Numbered from the stretch's first letter, positions 51,201 to 59,705 are shown. The stretch is DNA of 64,000 bases from Oscillospiraceae bacterium (GCA_020025545.1 JAHHRX010000005.1:34642-98641); one strand, 5' to 3'. The notes: generated from the letters alone by a model not told the origin. A program made the numbers and translations.

Positions 51201-51271
51201 GTTTTCCAACTATTTTTCTGATGTTTCATTCAATATTTACGGAAATGCCGGGCTGTGTTAAACCAAATAAA

Positions 51272-51292
51272 ACGCAATTTTGTGCATTGCGT
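51272..51292. promoter_or_regulatory. 7-bp inverted repeat upstream of the fhs promoter
   Basis: ACGCAAT and ATTGCGT with 7-nt spacing, 40 bp upstream of the fhs -35 box. The rest of the 51138-51491 gap holds the two promoters and the fhs leader; nothing else was recognised. Confidence 0.4.
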
Positions 51293-51331
51293 CAAAAATG
51301 AAAAATCTTTTTCGGCGGGGGTGAAATTCTA

Positions 51332-51360
51332 TTGACATTAATATCCTAAAATGTTAAAAT
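51332..51360 (+). promoter_or_regulatory. SigA promoter of fhs
   Basis: TTGACA at 51332-51337, 17 bp, TAAAAT at 51355-51360. Confidence 0.85.
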
Positions 51361-51366
51361 TTCATT

Positions 51367-51466
51367 CGGTACAGATGTACCGATAATGTTTAATGTGCAG
51401 TGAGCCAACCTAACGGCAGCTGCATAAATCCTGTATAGACTGAGCCAAACTAACGGCAGGTCCTAC
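51367..51466 (+). ncRNA. Structured fhs leader with two repeated hairpins (candidate cis-regulatory RNA)
   Basis: A CGGTAC/GTACCG hairpin (51367-51382) opens the leader. Two 19-nt copies of one sequence follow at 51401-51419 and 51441-51459 with one mismatch. Each copy is enclosed by its own stem: TGCAG/CTGCA (51396-51400, 51420-51424), and GAC/GTC plus GTA/TAC (51433-51440, 51460-51466). Within each copy GCC pairs with GGC around an AACNTAAC loop. The stems differ in sequence but keep pairing. I do not recognise it as a known riboswitch class; no terminator follows, so translational control is possible. Confidence 0.55.
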
Positions 51467-51491
51467 ACTACATACAAGGAGACTGATTAAC

Positions 51492-53165
51492 ATGGAATTC
51501 AAGACTGACATCGAGATCGCACAGGAAACCGAAATGCTGCCCATCGTTGAGGTCGCTAAGACCGCAGGCGTCGATGAGAAGTATTTGGAGCAGTACGGTA
51601 AGTACAAGGCAAAGGTCGACTACAACCTGCTTCGGGAAGTCAAGCGTCCTGACGGCAAGCTGGTCCTGGTCACCGCTATCAACCCCACTCCCGCCGGCGA
51701 AGGCAAGACCACCACTACCGTTGGTCTGGCAGACGGCATGCGCAGAATGGGCAAGAATGTTCTGGTTGCTCTGCGTGAGCCCTCCCTCGGACCCGTTTTC
51801 GGCGTTAAGGGCGGTGCAGCCGGCGGCGGATACGCTCAGGTCGTGCCTATGGAAGACATCAACCTGCACTTTACCGGCGACTTCCACGCCATTGGTGCTG
51901 CAAACAATCTGCTGGCTGCTATGCTCGATAACCATATTTATCAGGGTAACGCTCTGGGAATCGACCCCCGCCAGATCACATGGCGCCGCTGCGTCGATAT
52001 GAACGACCGCCAGCTCCGCTTCGTGGTAGACGGTCTGGGCGGCAAGACCAACGGTATGCCCCGTGAAGACGGCTACGACATCACCGTTGCTTCCGAAATC
52101 ATGGCTGTTCTGTGTCTGGCTTCCGACATCACCGACCTGAAGAACCGTCTGGCTCGTCTGGTAGTTGCTTACACCCGTGAGGGCAAGCCCGTTACTGCCG
52201 GTGACCTGAACGCACAGGGCGCTATGGCTGCTCTGCTGAAGGACGCTCTGAAGCCCAACCTGGTTCAGACTCTGGAGCACACTCCTGCATTTGTCCACGG
52301 CGGACCCTTCGCCAACATCGCTCACGGCTGTAACTCCGTTACCGCTACCAAGATCGCACTGCGCCTTTCCGACTACACCATCACCGAGGCCGGCTTCGGT
52401 GCCGATCTGGGCGCTGAGAAGTTCCTCGACATCAAGTGCCGTGTGGCAGGCCTGCACCCCTCCTGCGTGGTTCTGGTTGCTACCGCCCGTGCGCTTAAGT
52501 ATAACGGCGGCGTTCCCAAGGCCGAGACCGGCAAGGAAAATCTGGAGGCTCTGGAAAAGGGTCTTCCCAACCTGCTGCAGCATGTTGAGAACATCACCAA
52601 GGTTTACAAGCTGCCCTGCGTAGTCGCTATCAACCGTTTCCCCACCGATACCGAAGCTGAGCTGAAGCTCATCGAGGATAAGTGCAAAGAGCTGGGTGTC
52701 AATGTTGCTCTGTCCGAAGTTTGGGCCAAGGGCGGCGAAGGCGGTCTGGCACTGGCTGAGGAAGTCGTCCGTCTGTGCGACGAGCCCAACGATTTCAGCT
52801 TTGCTTATGATGTTGAACTGCCCATCAAGGAAAAGATCGAGGCCATCGCCAAGAAGATCTACCATGCTGACGGCGTAAGCTTCACCTCCAATGCCGAAAA
52901 GCAGATCAAGACTCTCACCGAGCTGGGCTACGACAAGATGCCCATCTGCATGGCTAAGACCCAGTATTCCTTCTCTGACGACCAGACCAAGCTGGGCGCT
53001 CCCAGAAACTTCACCATCACTGTCCGCAACGTCAAGGTCTCCGCAGGTGCCGGATTCCTGGTTGCCCTCACCGGTGAAATCATGACCATGCCCGGTCTGC
53101 CCAAGGTTCCCGCCGCCGAGCGTATCGACGTGGATGAAACCGGAAAGATTTCCGGCCTGTTCTAA
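51492..53165 (+). CDS. fhs: Formate-tetrahydrofolate ligase
   Basis: Fhs joins formate to THF with ATP, giving 10-formyl-THF. The 557-residue protein has the ATP loop TPAGEGKTTTTVGLADG region near 67, the REPSLGPVFGVKGGAAGGGY block and FTGDFHA. Codon use is strongly biased to CTG, GGC and AAG, as in a highly expressed gene. AAGGAG precedes the ATG by about 10 nt. It starts the folate cluster with fchA and folD, and supplies formyl groups to purine synthesis. Confidence 0.97.
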   Translation: MEFKTDIEIAQETEMLPIVEVAKTAGVDEKYLEQYGKYKAKVDYNLLREVKRPDGKLVLVTAINPTPAGEGKTTTTVGLADGMRRMGKNVLVALREPSLGPVFGVKGGAAGGGYAQVVPMEDINLHFTGDFHAIGAANNLLAAMLDNHIYQGNALGIDPRQITWRRCVDMNDRQLRFVVDGLGGKTNGMPREDGYDITVASEIMAVLCLASDITDLKNRLARLVVAYTREGKPVTAGDLNAQGAMAALLKDALKPNLVQTLEHTPAFVHGGPFANIAHGCNSVTATKIALRLSDYTITEAGFGADLGAEKFLDIKCRVAGLHPSCVVLVATARALKYNGGVPKAETGKENLEALEKGLPNLLQHVENITKVYKLPCVVAINRFPTDTEAELKLIEDKCKELGVNVALSEVWAKGGEGGLALAEEVVRLCDEPNDFSFAYDVELPIKEKIEAIAKKIYHADGVSFTSNAEKQIKTLTELGYDKMPICMAKTQYSFSDDQTKLGAPRNFTITVRNVKVSAGAGFLVALTGEIMTMPGLPKVPAAERIDVDETGKISGLF

Positions 53166-53178
53166 TCGCTGCTTCACA

Positions 53179-53212
53179 AAAGCACAGGCGGTTCCTCGCC
53201 TGTGCTTTTTGC
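53179..53212 (+). terminator. Terminator after fhs
   Basis: GCACAGGCG pairs with CGCCTGTGC around GTTCCT, followed by five T. Confidence 0.88.
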
Positions 53213-53329
53213 CATGGCATATTGCAGATCATACAGGACACTTCCGGCGTGTATTTTCCGAATCCCAAGGGATTGCCCGGTATCGCTCTGCGCAATAACA
53301 ATCTGACAATTTAAGGAGAAAAACCCATT

Positions 53330-53950
53330 ATGGATATGACTCTGGAATCCTGCCGCAAATTTGTGGAAGTTCTGGCATCCGATGCTCCCGCTCCCGGCGG
53401 CGGCGGTGCTGCCGCTCTGGTGGGTGCCGTGGGCACTGCCCTCGGCAACATGGTCGGCTCTCTGACCGTCGGCAAGAAAAAGTATGCCGATGTACAGGAT
53501 GAGATCATCGCGCTCAAAGCAAAATGCGACGCACTCCAGAAGGAGCTGCTGGATCAGGTAGAGGCCGACGATATCGGCTTTGTGCCTCTTGCCAAGGCCT
53601 ACGGCATTCCCAAGGATAACCCCGACCGGGACCGTATTCTGGAAGAAGCCACCGTTACCGCCTGCGCCGTCCCCATGCACATCATGGAGCTGTGCTGTGA
53701 GGCAATGGAATGCGTGTCGGTATTTGCCGCCAAGGGCAGCCGTCTGGCTGTTTCCGATGCCGGCTGCGCCGCTGTCTGCTGCAAGGCCGCCTTGCAGGCC
53801 GCTTCTCTCAACGTGTTCATTAACACCAAGTCCCTGAAGAACCGGGACACCGCCGAGGAGCTGAACCGCAAGGCCAATCTCATGCTCAATAAATACTGCC
53901 AGCTTGCCGATGACATCTTCACCGATGTAAAGGCCGGTTTCGGTCAGTAA
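53330..53950 (+). CDS. fchA: Methenyl-THF cyclohydrolase / cyclodeaminase family protein
   Basis: A 206-residue protein of the formiminotransferase-cyclodeaminase family, which in acetogens and purinolytic clostridia acts as methenyl-THF cyclohydrolase. Signs are APAPGGGGAAALVGAVGTAL near residue 20, VGKKKYADVQDE and the NVFINTKSL stretch. AAGGAG precedes the ATG. It lies between fhs and folD. No convincing promoter was found in the 117 bp after the fhs terminator, so partial read-through is likely. Confidence 0.9.
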   Translation: MDMTLESCRKFVEVLASDAPAPGGGGAAALVGAVGTALGNMVGSLTVGKKKYADVQDEIIALKAKCDALQKELLDQVEADDIGFVPLAKAYGIPKDNPDRDRILEEATVTACAVPMHIMELCCEAMECVSVFAAKGSRLAVSDAGCAAVCCKAALQAASLNVFINTKSLKNRDTAEELNRKANLMLNKYCQLADDIFTDVKAGFGQ

Positions 53951-53979
53951 CCCGATACATAGTTTGGAGGAAAAATATT

Positions 53980-54858
53980 ATGGCGAAATTACTGCTGGGC
54001 AAGGAAGTTACCGACGCCCTGAATACAAATCTGCAGGGCCGCACCGCTGCTCTGCGTGAAAAGGGCATCGTTCCCACCCTGGGCATCATCCGTGTGGGTG
54101 CTGACCCCAGCGACCTGTCCTATGAGAGAGGCGCAACCAAGCGTGCCGAGCTGGTGGGTGTGGATATCAAGAAGTTCGAGCTGCCCGCAGACGCTACCCG
54201 TGAACAGGTTCTGGATGTGATCGATCAGGTAAACGCCGACGATTCCATCCACGGTGTGCTGATGTTCCGTCCCCTGCCCAAGCACCTGAAGGCCTTCCAG
54301 AACGAGATCTGCAACCGTCTTGATCCCAAGAAGGATGTGGACTGCATGACCCATATGTCCAACGCCGGTGTGTTTGAGGGTCTGAACGATTTGGGCTACG
54401 CCCCCTGCACCCCCGCTGCCTGCATGGAAATTCTGGATTTCTACGGCATCGACTGCAAGGGCAAGAGCGCTGCCGTCATAGGCCGCAGTCTGGTGGTCGG
54501 CAAGCCCGCTGCCATGATGCTCATGGGCAAGAACGCCACCGTTACCACCTGCCACACCAAGACCGTCAACACCGCTGAAATCTGCCGGAACGCTGACATC
54601 ATCGTTTCCGCAGCCGGTGTGCTTAACTCCCTCACCGCAGACTATGTGCGCCCCGGTCAGATCGTTATTGATGTTTCCATCAACTGGGATGAAAACAAGC
54701 CCAACGCCAAGGGCGGCAAGGGCGGTATTGCAGGCGACGCCAAGTTCGACGAGGTCGAGCCCATCGTTGAGGCAATCACCCCCGTTCCCGGCGGTGTCGG
54801 TTCCGTCACAACCTCCGTGCTGATGAAGCATGTGGTGGAAGCTGCCGAAAAAATCTGA
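53980..54858 (+). CDS. folD: Methylene-THF dehydrogenase / methenyl-THF cyclohydrolase
   Basis: FolD interconverts methylene-, methenyl- and 10-formyl-THF with NAD(P). The 292-residue protein has DVDCMTHMSN, CTPAACMEILDF, the NAD loop AAVIGRSLVVGKP, and PVPGGVGSVTTSVL. The usual YxxxK in the active site appears as SYERGATKRAEL. TTGGAGG precedes the ATG. Cyclohydrolase activity overlaps with FchA. Confidence 0.95.
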   Translation: MAKLLLGKEVTDALNTNLQGRTAALREKGIVPTLGIIRVGADPSDLSYERGATKRAELVGVDIKKFELPADATREQVLDVIDQVNADDSIHGVLMFRPLPKHLKAFQNEICNRLDPKKDVDCMTHMSNAGVFEGLNDLGYAPCTPAACMEILDFYGIDCKGKSAAVIGRSLVVGKPAAMMLMGKNATVTTCHTKTVNTAEICRNADIIVSAAGVLNSLTADYVRPGQIVIDVSINWDENKPNAKGGKGGIAGDAKFDEVEPIVEAITPVPGGVGSVTTSVLMKHVVEAAEKI

Positions 54859-54868
54859 TTTTTCATCT

Positions 54869-54898
54869 ACACGGACGGGTTCGCCCGTCCGTGTTTTC
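54869..54898 (+). terminator. Terminator after folD
   Basis: ACACGGACGGG pairs with CCCGTCCGTGT around a TTCG tetraloop, followed by TTTTCT. Confidence 0.88.
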
Positions 54899-54915
54899 TA
54901 TTATGAGGTGATTCT

Positions 54916-56250
54916 ATGAAAAAAGTCAACGAATTGGACGAAAGCAGTTTTCTCAAGCTGCTCTTCGGTTTTCTCACGCTGTGCTTTCTGATAGCTGCCT
55001 TCTGTATGCCGGATCGTTCCACCATGGTTTCCGGCCTCTGGCAAATCCTCTCTCAACCCAGTAAGGTATCCACCAACTATTTTGCCTTGGGCGGCTACGC
55101 AGCTACGTTCCTTAATATGGGTCTGGTTGCTCTGATCTGCACTTTGCTCTATGTGCTTCTGGACGCAAAAGCCAATCAGGTTTCCACTCTGGCATTTATC
55201 CTCACCCTGGGATTCGGCTCCTGGGGCATCAACATTCTCAACATCTGGCCCACCATTGCGGGTGTCGTTGTCTACGGCCTTGCGAAAAAGGAAAAGCAGT
55301 CCACACTGGTAAACGCCATGCTGTTTTCCACCGGCATTGCCCCCCTCATTACGGATCTTATGATCCGCTACCCCAATGCAGAGGTAGTGGGCTTCCATGC
55401 CGGCGGCATCCTGCTGGCGCTCGCCGTTGGCTTCGTCATCGGCTTTTTCCTGCCCGCAGGCTTGGCAGCATCCCCCCGGATTCACGGCGGCTTTGACCTC
55501 TATTCTGCCGCTCTTCCCATTGGCATGACCGCATTTTTCCTGCAGGCCACCCTCTTTAAGACCATGGGCGTGGCACTGCCCGCCGCTCCCGACGCCGCAG
55601 GGCTGAAGGTTGCCTCCGCCATGACCGTAAACACCTTCTGCTGCGTGGTTTTCGGTCTTTGCATCGTATTTGCTTTCCTCATGGGCTGCCGCCCCAAGGA
55701 TTACTGGCGGCTCCTAAGCGACCCTGCCCTGGTCACCAACTTCTCCTCTACCTATGGAAATGCCACCTTCCTGATGAATGTGGGTGTCTACGGCCTGTTT
55801 ATCCTCGCCTACTACAATCTGATCGGCGCTTCCTTCAACGGTGTCACCTTGGGTATTATTTTCTGTATGCTGGCCTGCTGTAATTCCGGCTCCCATCCGG
55901 GAAATGTGTGGCCCATCATGCTGGGCTATGTGGTTTCCAGCATGGTATTCGGTCGGCTCAGTGTATTGGCCGGCGGCACCTTCACCGGCGCCGCCAACGC
56001 CCAGGCCATCATGGTAGGTCTGTGCTACGCCAACGGCCTCAGCCCCATCGCCGACAAATACGGCTGGCGCTACGGTTTCCTTGCTGCCTGTATGCACTAT
56101 GTGCTGGTGACTTCCGTCCCCACCCTCCACGGCGGCTTCTGCCTGTATAACGGCGGATTCACCGCTGCGCTCATTTGCGTGATCCTCGTTCCCTCTCTGG
56201 AGCGTTTCTCCAGAACCAAAGAAGACCGTCTGGCCGCAAAAGCAAAATGA
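54916..56250 (+). CDS. DUF1576 polytopic membrane protein
   Basis: A 444-residue hydrophobic protein with about ten or more membrane segments, matching DUF1576. Glycine-rich stretches such as VGFHAGGILLALAVGF and NSGSHPGNVWPIMLGY look like transporter re-entrant loops. A second half echo (SSTYGNATFLMNVGVYG against LGGYAATFLNMGLVAL) suggests an internal repeat. GAGGTGATT precedes the ATG, 16 bp after the folD terminator. No function is known; folate-related or small-acid transport is a guess from context. Confidence 0.8.
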   Translation: MKKVNELDESSFLKLLFGFLTLCFLIAAFCMPDRSTMVSGLWQILSQPSKVSTNYFALGGYAATFLNMGLVALICTLLYVLLDAKANQVSTLAFILTLGFGSWGINILNIWPTIAGVVVYGLAKKEKQSTLVNAMLFSTGIAPLITDLMIRYPNAEVVGFHAGGILLALAVGFVIGFFLPAGLAASPRIHGGFDLYSAALPIGMTAFFLQATLFKTMGVALPAAPDAAGLKVASAMTVNTFCCVVFGLCIVFAFLMGCRPKDYWRLLSDPALVTNFSSTYGNATFLMNVGVYGLFILAYYNLIGASFNGVTLGIIFCMLACCNSGSHPGNVWPIMLGYVVSSMVFGRLSVLAGGTFTGAANAQAIMVGLCYANGLSPIADKYGWRYGFLAACMHYVLVTSVPTLHGGFCLYNGGFTAALICVILVPSLERFSRTKEDRLAAKAK

Positions 56251-56259
56251 TCCATGCAC

Positions 56260-56290
56260 AAAGCCCTCTGCCGATCGGCAGAGGGCTTTT
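56260..56290 (+). terminator. Terminator after the DUF1576 gene
   Basis: AAAGCCCTCTGCC pairs with its complement around GATC, followed by TTTT. Confidence 0.88.
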
Positions 56291-56313
56291 CTGATTGGGC
56301 TAAGATGTCCCGT

Positions 56314-56347
56314 AAAAAGGGCTGACGCAAAATGCCTGCGTCAGCCC
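56314..56347 (-). terminator. Terminator of the XRE regulator gene
   Basis: GGGCTGACGCA pairs with TGCGTCAGCCC around a 7-nt loop, with five T on the minus strand. Confidence 0.85.
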
Positions 56348-56373
56348 CTGTCGGGTATTGGTTTGGGAAAATC

Positions 56374-57210
56374 TCAGGTAAATTGTACTTTAATGTACTG
56401 TTTTAATGGCTCCTGATCCAGAAACGGAGCGATCGGCAGAATGCTGTCCATTTCACCCTGCGCAATCAGCTGACTTGCCAGCTTTGCCAGAAAATCCGAA
56501 CGCAGGAACGGGGCGATTTTCGCTATGTTTTCCATTCGTTTCTTTTCAAATTCCATTTCCGCAATGTGCTCCAGCTGCTGTCGGGACATAAAGGGAAAGA
56601 ATTTAACGATTTCTCCCAGTCCTGCTTTCTGATAGCTGCGCTCTGCCATCTTTCCGATTTCCTCCGTGTCGAGAAACGGCAGAAATGCTTCAATGGACTT
56701 CCCGCTTTCCGTCCGCTGCGCCACAATCTCATTCAGCACATCCTGACTGACAAACGGCACAAATTTCCTGATATCATCGCTGTCTGCGGCCTTTCTTGCC
56801 AGCTCATCCACAGTTTCCTGATCCAAAAACGGCAGCAGCTTGATCACGCTCCCCATATTGGTACACTTGGTTTTGGAAAACACTGCATCCACCTGTGTGG
56901 GCTTCAAAATAGGAGCCGCTTCTGCGAGTTCCTCAGCCGTCACTTCGTGATCTTCCAGATATTCCTCCACCCGGTTTTGGGCGGCATGACTGATAAGCTC
57001 CGAGGTCTCCCCCAGCAAATCATCAATGGTCACGCCAAACAGCTGTGCCAGCTCCGGGAGCTTGGAAATATCGGGCATGGAATTGCCCCGTTCCCAATTG
57101 GAAACGGCCTGATAGCTGATGCACAGTTTCTCCGCCAGTTCCATTTGTGTCATGTTCTGCTGTCTGCGCAGTTCAGAAATTTTTCTGCCTACTTTCATCA
57201 TATTCAGCAT
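56374..57210 (-). CDS. XRE-family regulator with six helical PF repeats
   Basis: A 278-residue protein. Residues 6-68 are an XRE helix-turn-helix (VGRKISELRRQQNMTQMELA, CISYQAVSNWERG). Residues 95-278 hold six repeats of about 25-28 residues, each with a Pro-Phe pair (127, 152, 178, 206, 234, 262) followed by a helix, such as LLPFLDQETVDELA and FFPFMSRQQLEHIA. ATG 57210 is chosen since AAAGGA lies about 10 nt upstream; the frame start at 57294 is in the promoter. Ligand and targets are unknown. Confidence 0.85.
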   Translation of the reverse strand: MLNMMKVGRKISELRRQQNMTQMELAEKLCISYQAVSNWERGNSMPDISKLPELAQLFGVTIDDLLGETSELISHAAQNRVEEYLEDHEVTAEELAEAAPILKPTQVDAVFSKTKCTNMGSVIKLLPFLDQETVDELARKAADSDDIRKFVPFVSQDVLNEIVAQRTESGKSIEAFLPFLDTEEIGKMAERSYQKAGLGEIVKFFPFMSRQQLEHIAEMEFEKKRMENIAKIAPFLRSDFLAKLASQLIAQGEMDSILPIAPFLDQEPLKQYIKVQFT

Positions 57211-57261
57211 ATTGTTCGCATCCTTTCTGCAAGTCTGCCGGCCGTTGCTTCTTGCCCCTTC

Positions 57262-57290
57262 AGTATATGGAAAAAGGTGCCAATCGTCAA
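57262..57290 (-). promoter_or_regulatory. Promoter of the XRE regulator gene
   Basis: Minus strand: TTGACG (57290-57285), 17 bp, TATACT (57267-57262). Confidence 0.75.
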
Positions 57291-57300
57291 ACAATTGTCA
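57281..57300. promoter_or_regulatory. Direct repeat over the -35 box
   Basis: CAATCGTCA and CAATTGTCA, 11 bp apart (57281-57289, 57292-57300), overlapping the -35 hexamer. One helical turn apart, they could be the regulator's own operator. Confidence 0.4.
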
Positions 57301-57392
57301 CTTGAGTTACTGGTTTTTCCACTAAAGCGGCAGTTGAATTCCGAATTTCTCCCGAAAAATCGGTTCTGAGGAATCCGGCAAAAGGATTGTTT

Positions 57393-58160
57393 TCAGATTT
57401 CGATACCGTAGAGCCGCTTACCGTTTTCCAGCGTGATGCGCCGGGCTTCCTCCTCGCTGATGCCCCGGATTTCCGCCAGCTTTTGCGCCATGCGGTACAC
57501 ATAGCCCGGGTAGTTCCGTTTTCCACGGAAGGGCTCCGGCGCCATATAGGGGCAGTCCGTTTCAATGACGATCCGATCCAGCGGCACCGCGGCGGCGCTT
57601 TCCACCGCACGGCGGGCATTTTTGAAGGTCAGCACACCTGTAAAACCGATGTACCAGCCCCGGTCGGTAAGCTGCCGTGCCATTTCCGCCGAGCCGGAAT
57701 AGCAATGGAACACGCCCCGAACCGTGGGAAAATCCCTGAGAATCGCAAGGCAGTCCTCATGGGCCTCCCGGTCGTGGATGATAACCGGCATATTGAGTTC
57801 CTGTGCCAGTGCCAGCTGAGCAGCAAAGGCCTTCTGCTGCCGCTCCCGGGGAACATCCTCATAATGATAATCAAGGCCGATTTCGCCGATGGCACGAATT
57901 TTGGGATTTTCCCGGCAGAGGGTGCGGTATTCCTCCAAAACGGCATCGCAAACTTCGTCGGCGGCATCCGGGTGAGAGCCTACGGCGGCATACACATAGT
58001 CATAGCGCCCAGAGAGCGCCGAGGCCGCCCGGGAAGTTTCCAGACTGCATCCGGGGTTCATCAGCAGGGCAATATTTTCCTTGGGAAGCCCGGCAAGCAG
58101 CGCTTCCCGGTCTGCATCAAACGCCCGGTCATCCATATGGGCGTGGGTATCAAAAAGCAT
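57393..58160 (-). CDS. tatD: TatD-family metal-dependent DNase
   Basis: A 255-residue TIM-barrel hydrolase with the family pattern FDTHAHMDD, IGEIGLDYHYE, IIHDREAHED, VFHCYSGS and IETDCPYMAPEPFRGKRN. TatD enzymes act as 3'-5' DNases or D-aminoacyl-tRNA-like hydrolases depending on the branch. The ATG lies 11 bp after the stop of the phosphopantetheinyl transferase gene, in one operon with it. Confidence 0.93.
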   Translation of the reverse strand: MLFDTHAHMDDRAFDADREALLAGLPKENIALLMNPGCSLETSRAASALSGRYDYVYAAVGSHPDAADEVCDAVLEEYRTLCRENPKIRAIGEIGLDYHYEDVPRERQQKAFAAQLALAQELNMPVIIHDREAHEDCLAILRDFPTVRGVFHCYSGSAEMARQLTDRGWYIGFTGVLTFKNARRAVESAAAVPLDRIVIETDCPYMAPEPFRGKRNYPGYVYRMAQKLAEIRGISEEEARRITLENGKRLYGIEI

Positions 58161-58171
58161 GATTTTCTCCT

Positions 58172-58651
58172 TTATTCCTGAATTACGGCAACATAACAGC
58201 CATCAATTTCCATGATGCGGCTGTCATTTTGGTCGAAATCGGTATCTTTCAGCCAGTTTCCGATGCCCCGCCCCGTTTGCTTGGCAAGGGCCTCCTTGAG
58301 AACCCAGAGCCGCAGCAGGGCACCATTGGGATCTTCCTGCCGGTCATAGTGCGCCCGCTCCGTTTCGGACAGCCAGCGATCCGCCAGTCTGCCATTTACC
58401 TGCCGATCCATTTCCTCCGCATCAATGCCCACCGGGCGGCGGCTCAGGACGCAGAATACATGGCGCCGGGTGTGAGAAATGGAAAAATACCACTGAGAAT
58501 TGAGAAAATAGGGCTTTCCTTCGGGGGAAAGCCCTATTTCCGGGCAGGGAAGTCCCGTCTGCCCGATGTAAAGTCTGCAAAGGAGCTGCCGGCCCGCTTC
58601 GTGACCGGAGGCGCCTTTCAACCGTTCCCAGCCGAGAACAAAATCATTCAT
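58172..58651 (-). CDS. 4'-phosphopantetheinyl transferase (Sfp type)
   Basis: A protein of about 159 residues that would load phosphopantetheine on carrier proteins. The Sfp motifs are FSISHTRRHVF, VGIDAEEM and WVLKEALAKQTGRG. It is shorter than Sfp (224), close to small stand-alone types. The start overlaps the DUF308 stop; I chose ATG 58651, but ATG 58657 or GTG 58678 are possible since no clear ribosome site is seen and coupling is likely. No NRPS or PKS gene is in the window, so the target could be the fatty acid carrier protein. Confidence 0.85.
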   Translation of the reverse strand: MNDFVLGWERLKGASGHEAGRQLLCRLYIGQTGLPCPEIGLSPEGKPYFLNSQWYFSISHTRRHVFCVLSRRPVGIDAEEMDRQVNGRLADRWLSETERAHYDRQEDPNGALLRLWVLKEALAKQTGRGIGNWLKDTDFDQNDSRIMEIDGCYVAVIQE

Positions 58652-59180
58652 CGGCATCGATAATGTTATCGCGGCCACTGTCGGATTTCCTGTGGATCAC
58701 CCGGTCAAAGATATTGGCGACCCCCACGCTCAGCAGCACGATACCCAGAATCCGCATAATGATCCGGGACAGGCTCAGAGGCAGGAAAATCAGAATGGCA
58801 CCGGTAACAGCGGTAATGACAGAAAGAATTCTGCCGAAATCCGATGTGGCATACTTCACATTGCGAATACCCTCAACCACAAGAATCAGTCCCAGTATCC
58901 GTCCGGCGACTTTTGCAAGAACCAGCGGATTGCTGAAAAAGTACACCCCCAGGGCAAAGCAGCCTGCGATCTGCACCCAGCTCCAAATGTTGGTATAGTC
59001 CTTACGCAACACCAGCGCAATTGTCACAACAATACCGATGCCGATAAGCGCCCATGCCAGAATCGTGGAAATCAGTGCCGTAGCAGAATCGGGATTAAAC
59101 AGCAGAATCGCCCCGGAAACCACCAGCATCACGGGGGCAATGAAAGTTTCCAGCAGGTATGCAGCGGGTTTGTTTTTCAT
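58644..59180 (-). CDS. DUF308/HdeD-like membrane protein
   Basis: A 178-residue protein with about six membrane segments arranged as hairpins (APVMLVVSGAILLF, TILAWALIGIGIVVTIAL, MRILGIVLLSVGVANI), fitting the DUF308/HdeD family. The function is not known; some members respond to acid. AGAGGTGA precedes the ATG. It is the first gene of an operon with the phosphopantetheinyl transferase and tatD. Confidence 0.8.
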   Translation of the reverse strand: MKNKPAAYLLETFIAPVMLVVSGAILLFNPDSATALISTILAWALIGIGIVVTIALVLRKDYTNIWSWVQIAGCFALGVYFFSNPLVLAKVAGRILGLILVVEGIRNVKYATSDFGRILSVITAVTGAILIFLPLSLSRIIMRILGIVLLSVGVANIFDRVIHRKSDSGRDNIIDADE

Positions 59181-59203
59181 AGGCTCACCTCTTTCTGATC
59201 ATT

Positions 59204-59232
59204 ACTATACCCCGATTTTTCCGGCGTGTCAA
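59204..59232 (-). promoter_or_regulatory. SigA promoter of the DUF308 operon
   Basis: Minus strand: TTGACA (59232-59227), 17 bp, TATAGT (59209-59204). Confidence 0.85.
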
Positions 59233-59563
59233 ATTTACTTTTCCGCCGGCGGGGGATTTGCGGAACTTTTCCGGAGGAAAAGCGCCCCCGGCCGAATAGC
59301 TTGCCATTTTGGAAATCTTTTCTAAGGTACGGCGCAGCCCGTTCGAGGGCTGTAGCGTATCTTCTTTTATGCGATGCAGAGAATATTCCGAGGATTGCCC
59401 ATAGGTTCTGTTATCACTATTTGGATATCTCCCCGGCTAAAACAGCAATCCCTTTTTCGTGCTGTGAAAGAGCGGCGTATGCTTGCGCCAGTGTTGCTGG
59501 TGTGCCTTACTGACACTCCAGAATCTCCATATTTCTGGCTTTTCTGTTTAAACACGACGACAC

Positions 59564-59602
59564 CCCCTGTGCAGTTATTATCCTACACAGGGGGCGTTTT
59601 GT
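59564..59602 (+). terminator. Orphan terminator-like hairpin
   Basis: CCCCCTGTG pairs with CACAGGGGG around a 14-nt loop, followed by CGTTTTGTC. No plus-strand gene precedes it. In the 59233-59705 gap I see only short ORFs with no recognisable family, this hairpin, and a tandem ATCTTCAGCT repeat near 59671-59690. Confidence 0.5.
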
Positions 59603-59705
59603 CTATTATCCGTTTTTGCTGAACCTGTCCGTAAACGCGGCAGGGCTTTCTCTTAACGCTCGCTTGACAAATATCTTCAGCTATCTTCAGCTCAAATTTT
59701 GCGGA

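Noticed and set aside
51396..51466. Mini-ykkC (guanidine-II) riboswitch reading of the two fhs hairpins
   Set aside because: The hairpins contain ACGG, but it does not form the closing ACGR tetraloop of that class; it lies beside the inner stem instead.
51468..53177. 569-residue open frame antisense to fhs
   Set aside because: Biased codon use of fhs keeps the opposite frame open; fhs itself is certain.
59367..59622. Short ORFs of 62 and 82 residues on opposite strands
   Set aside because: No recognisable family and no ribosome site; they overlap the orphan hairpin.
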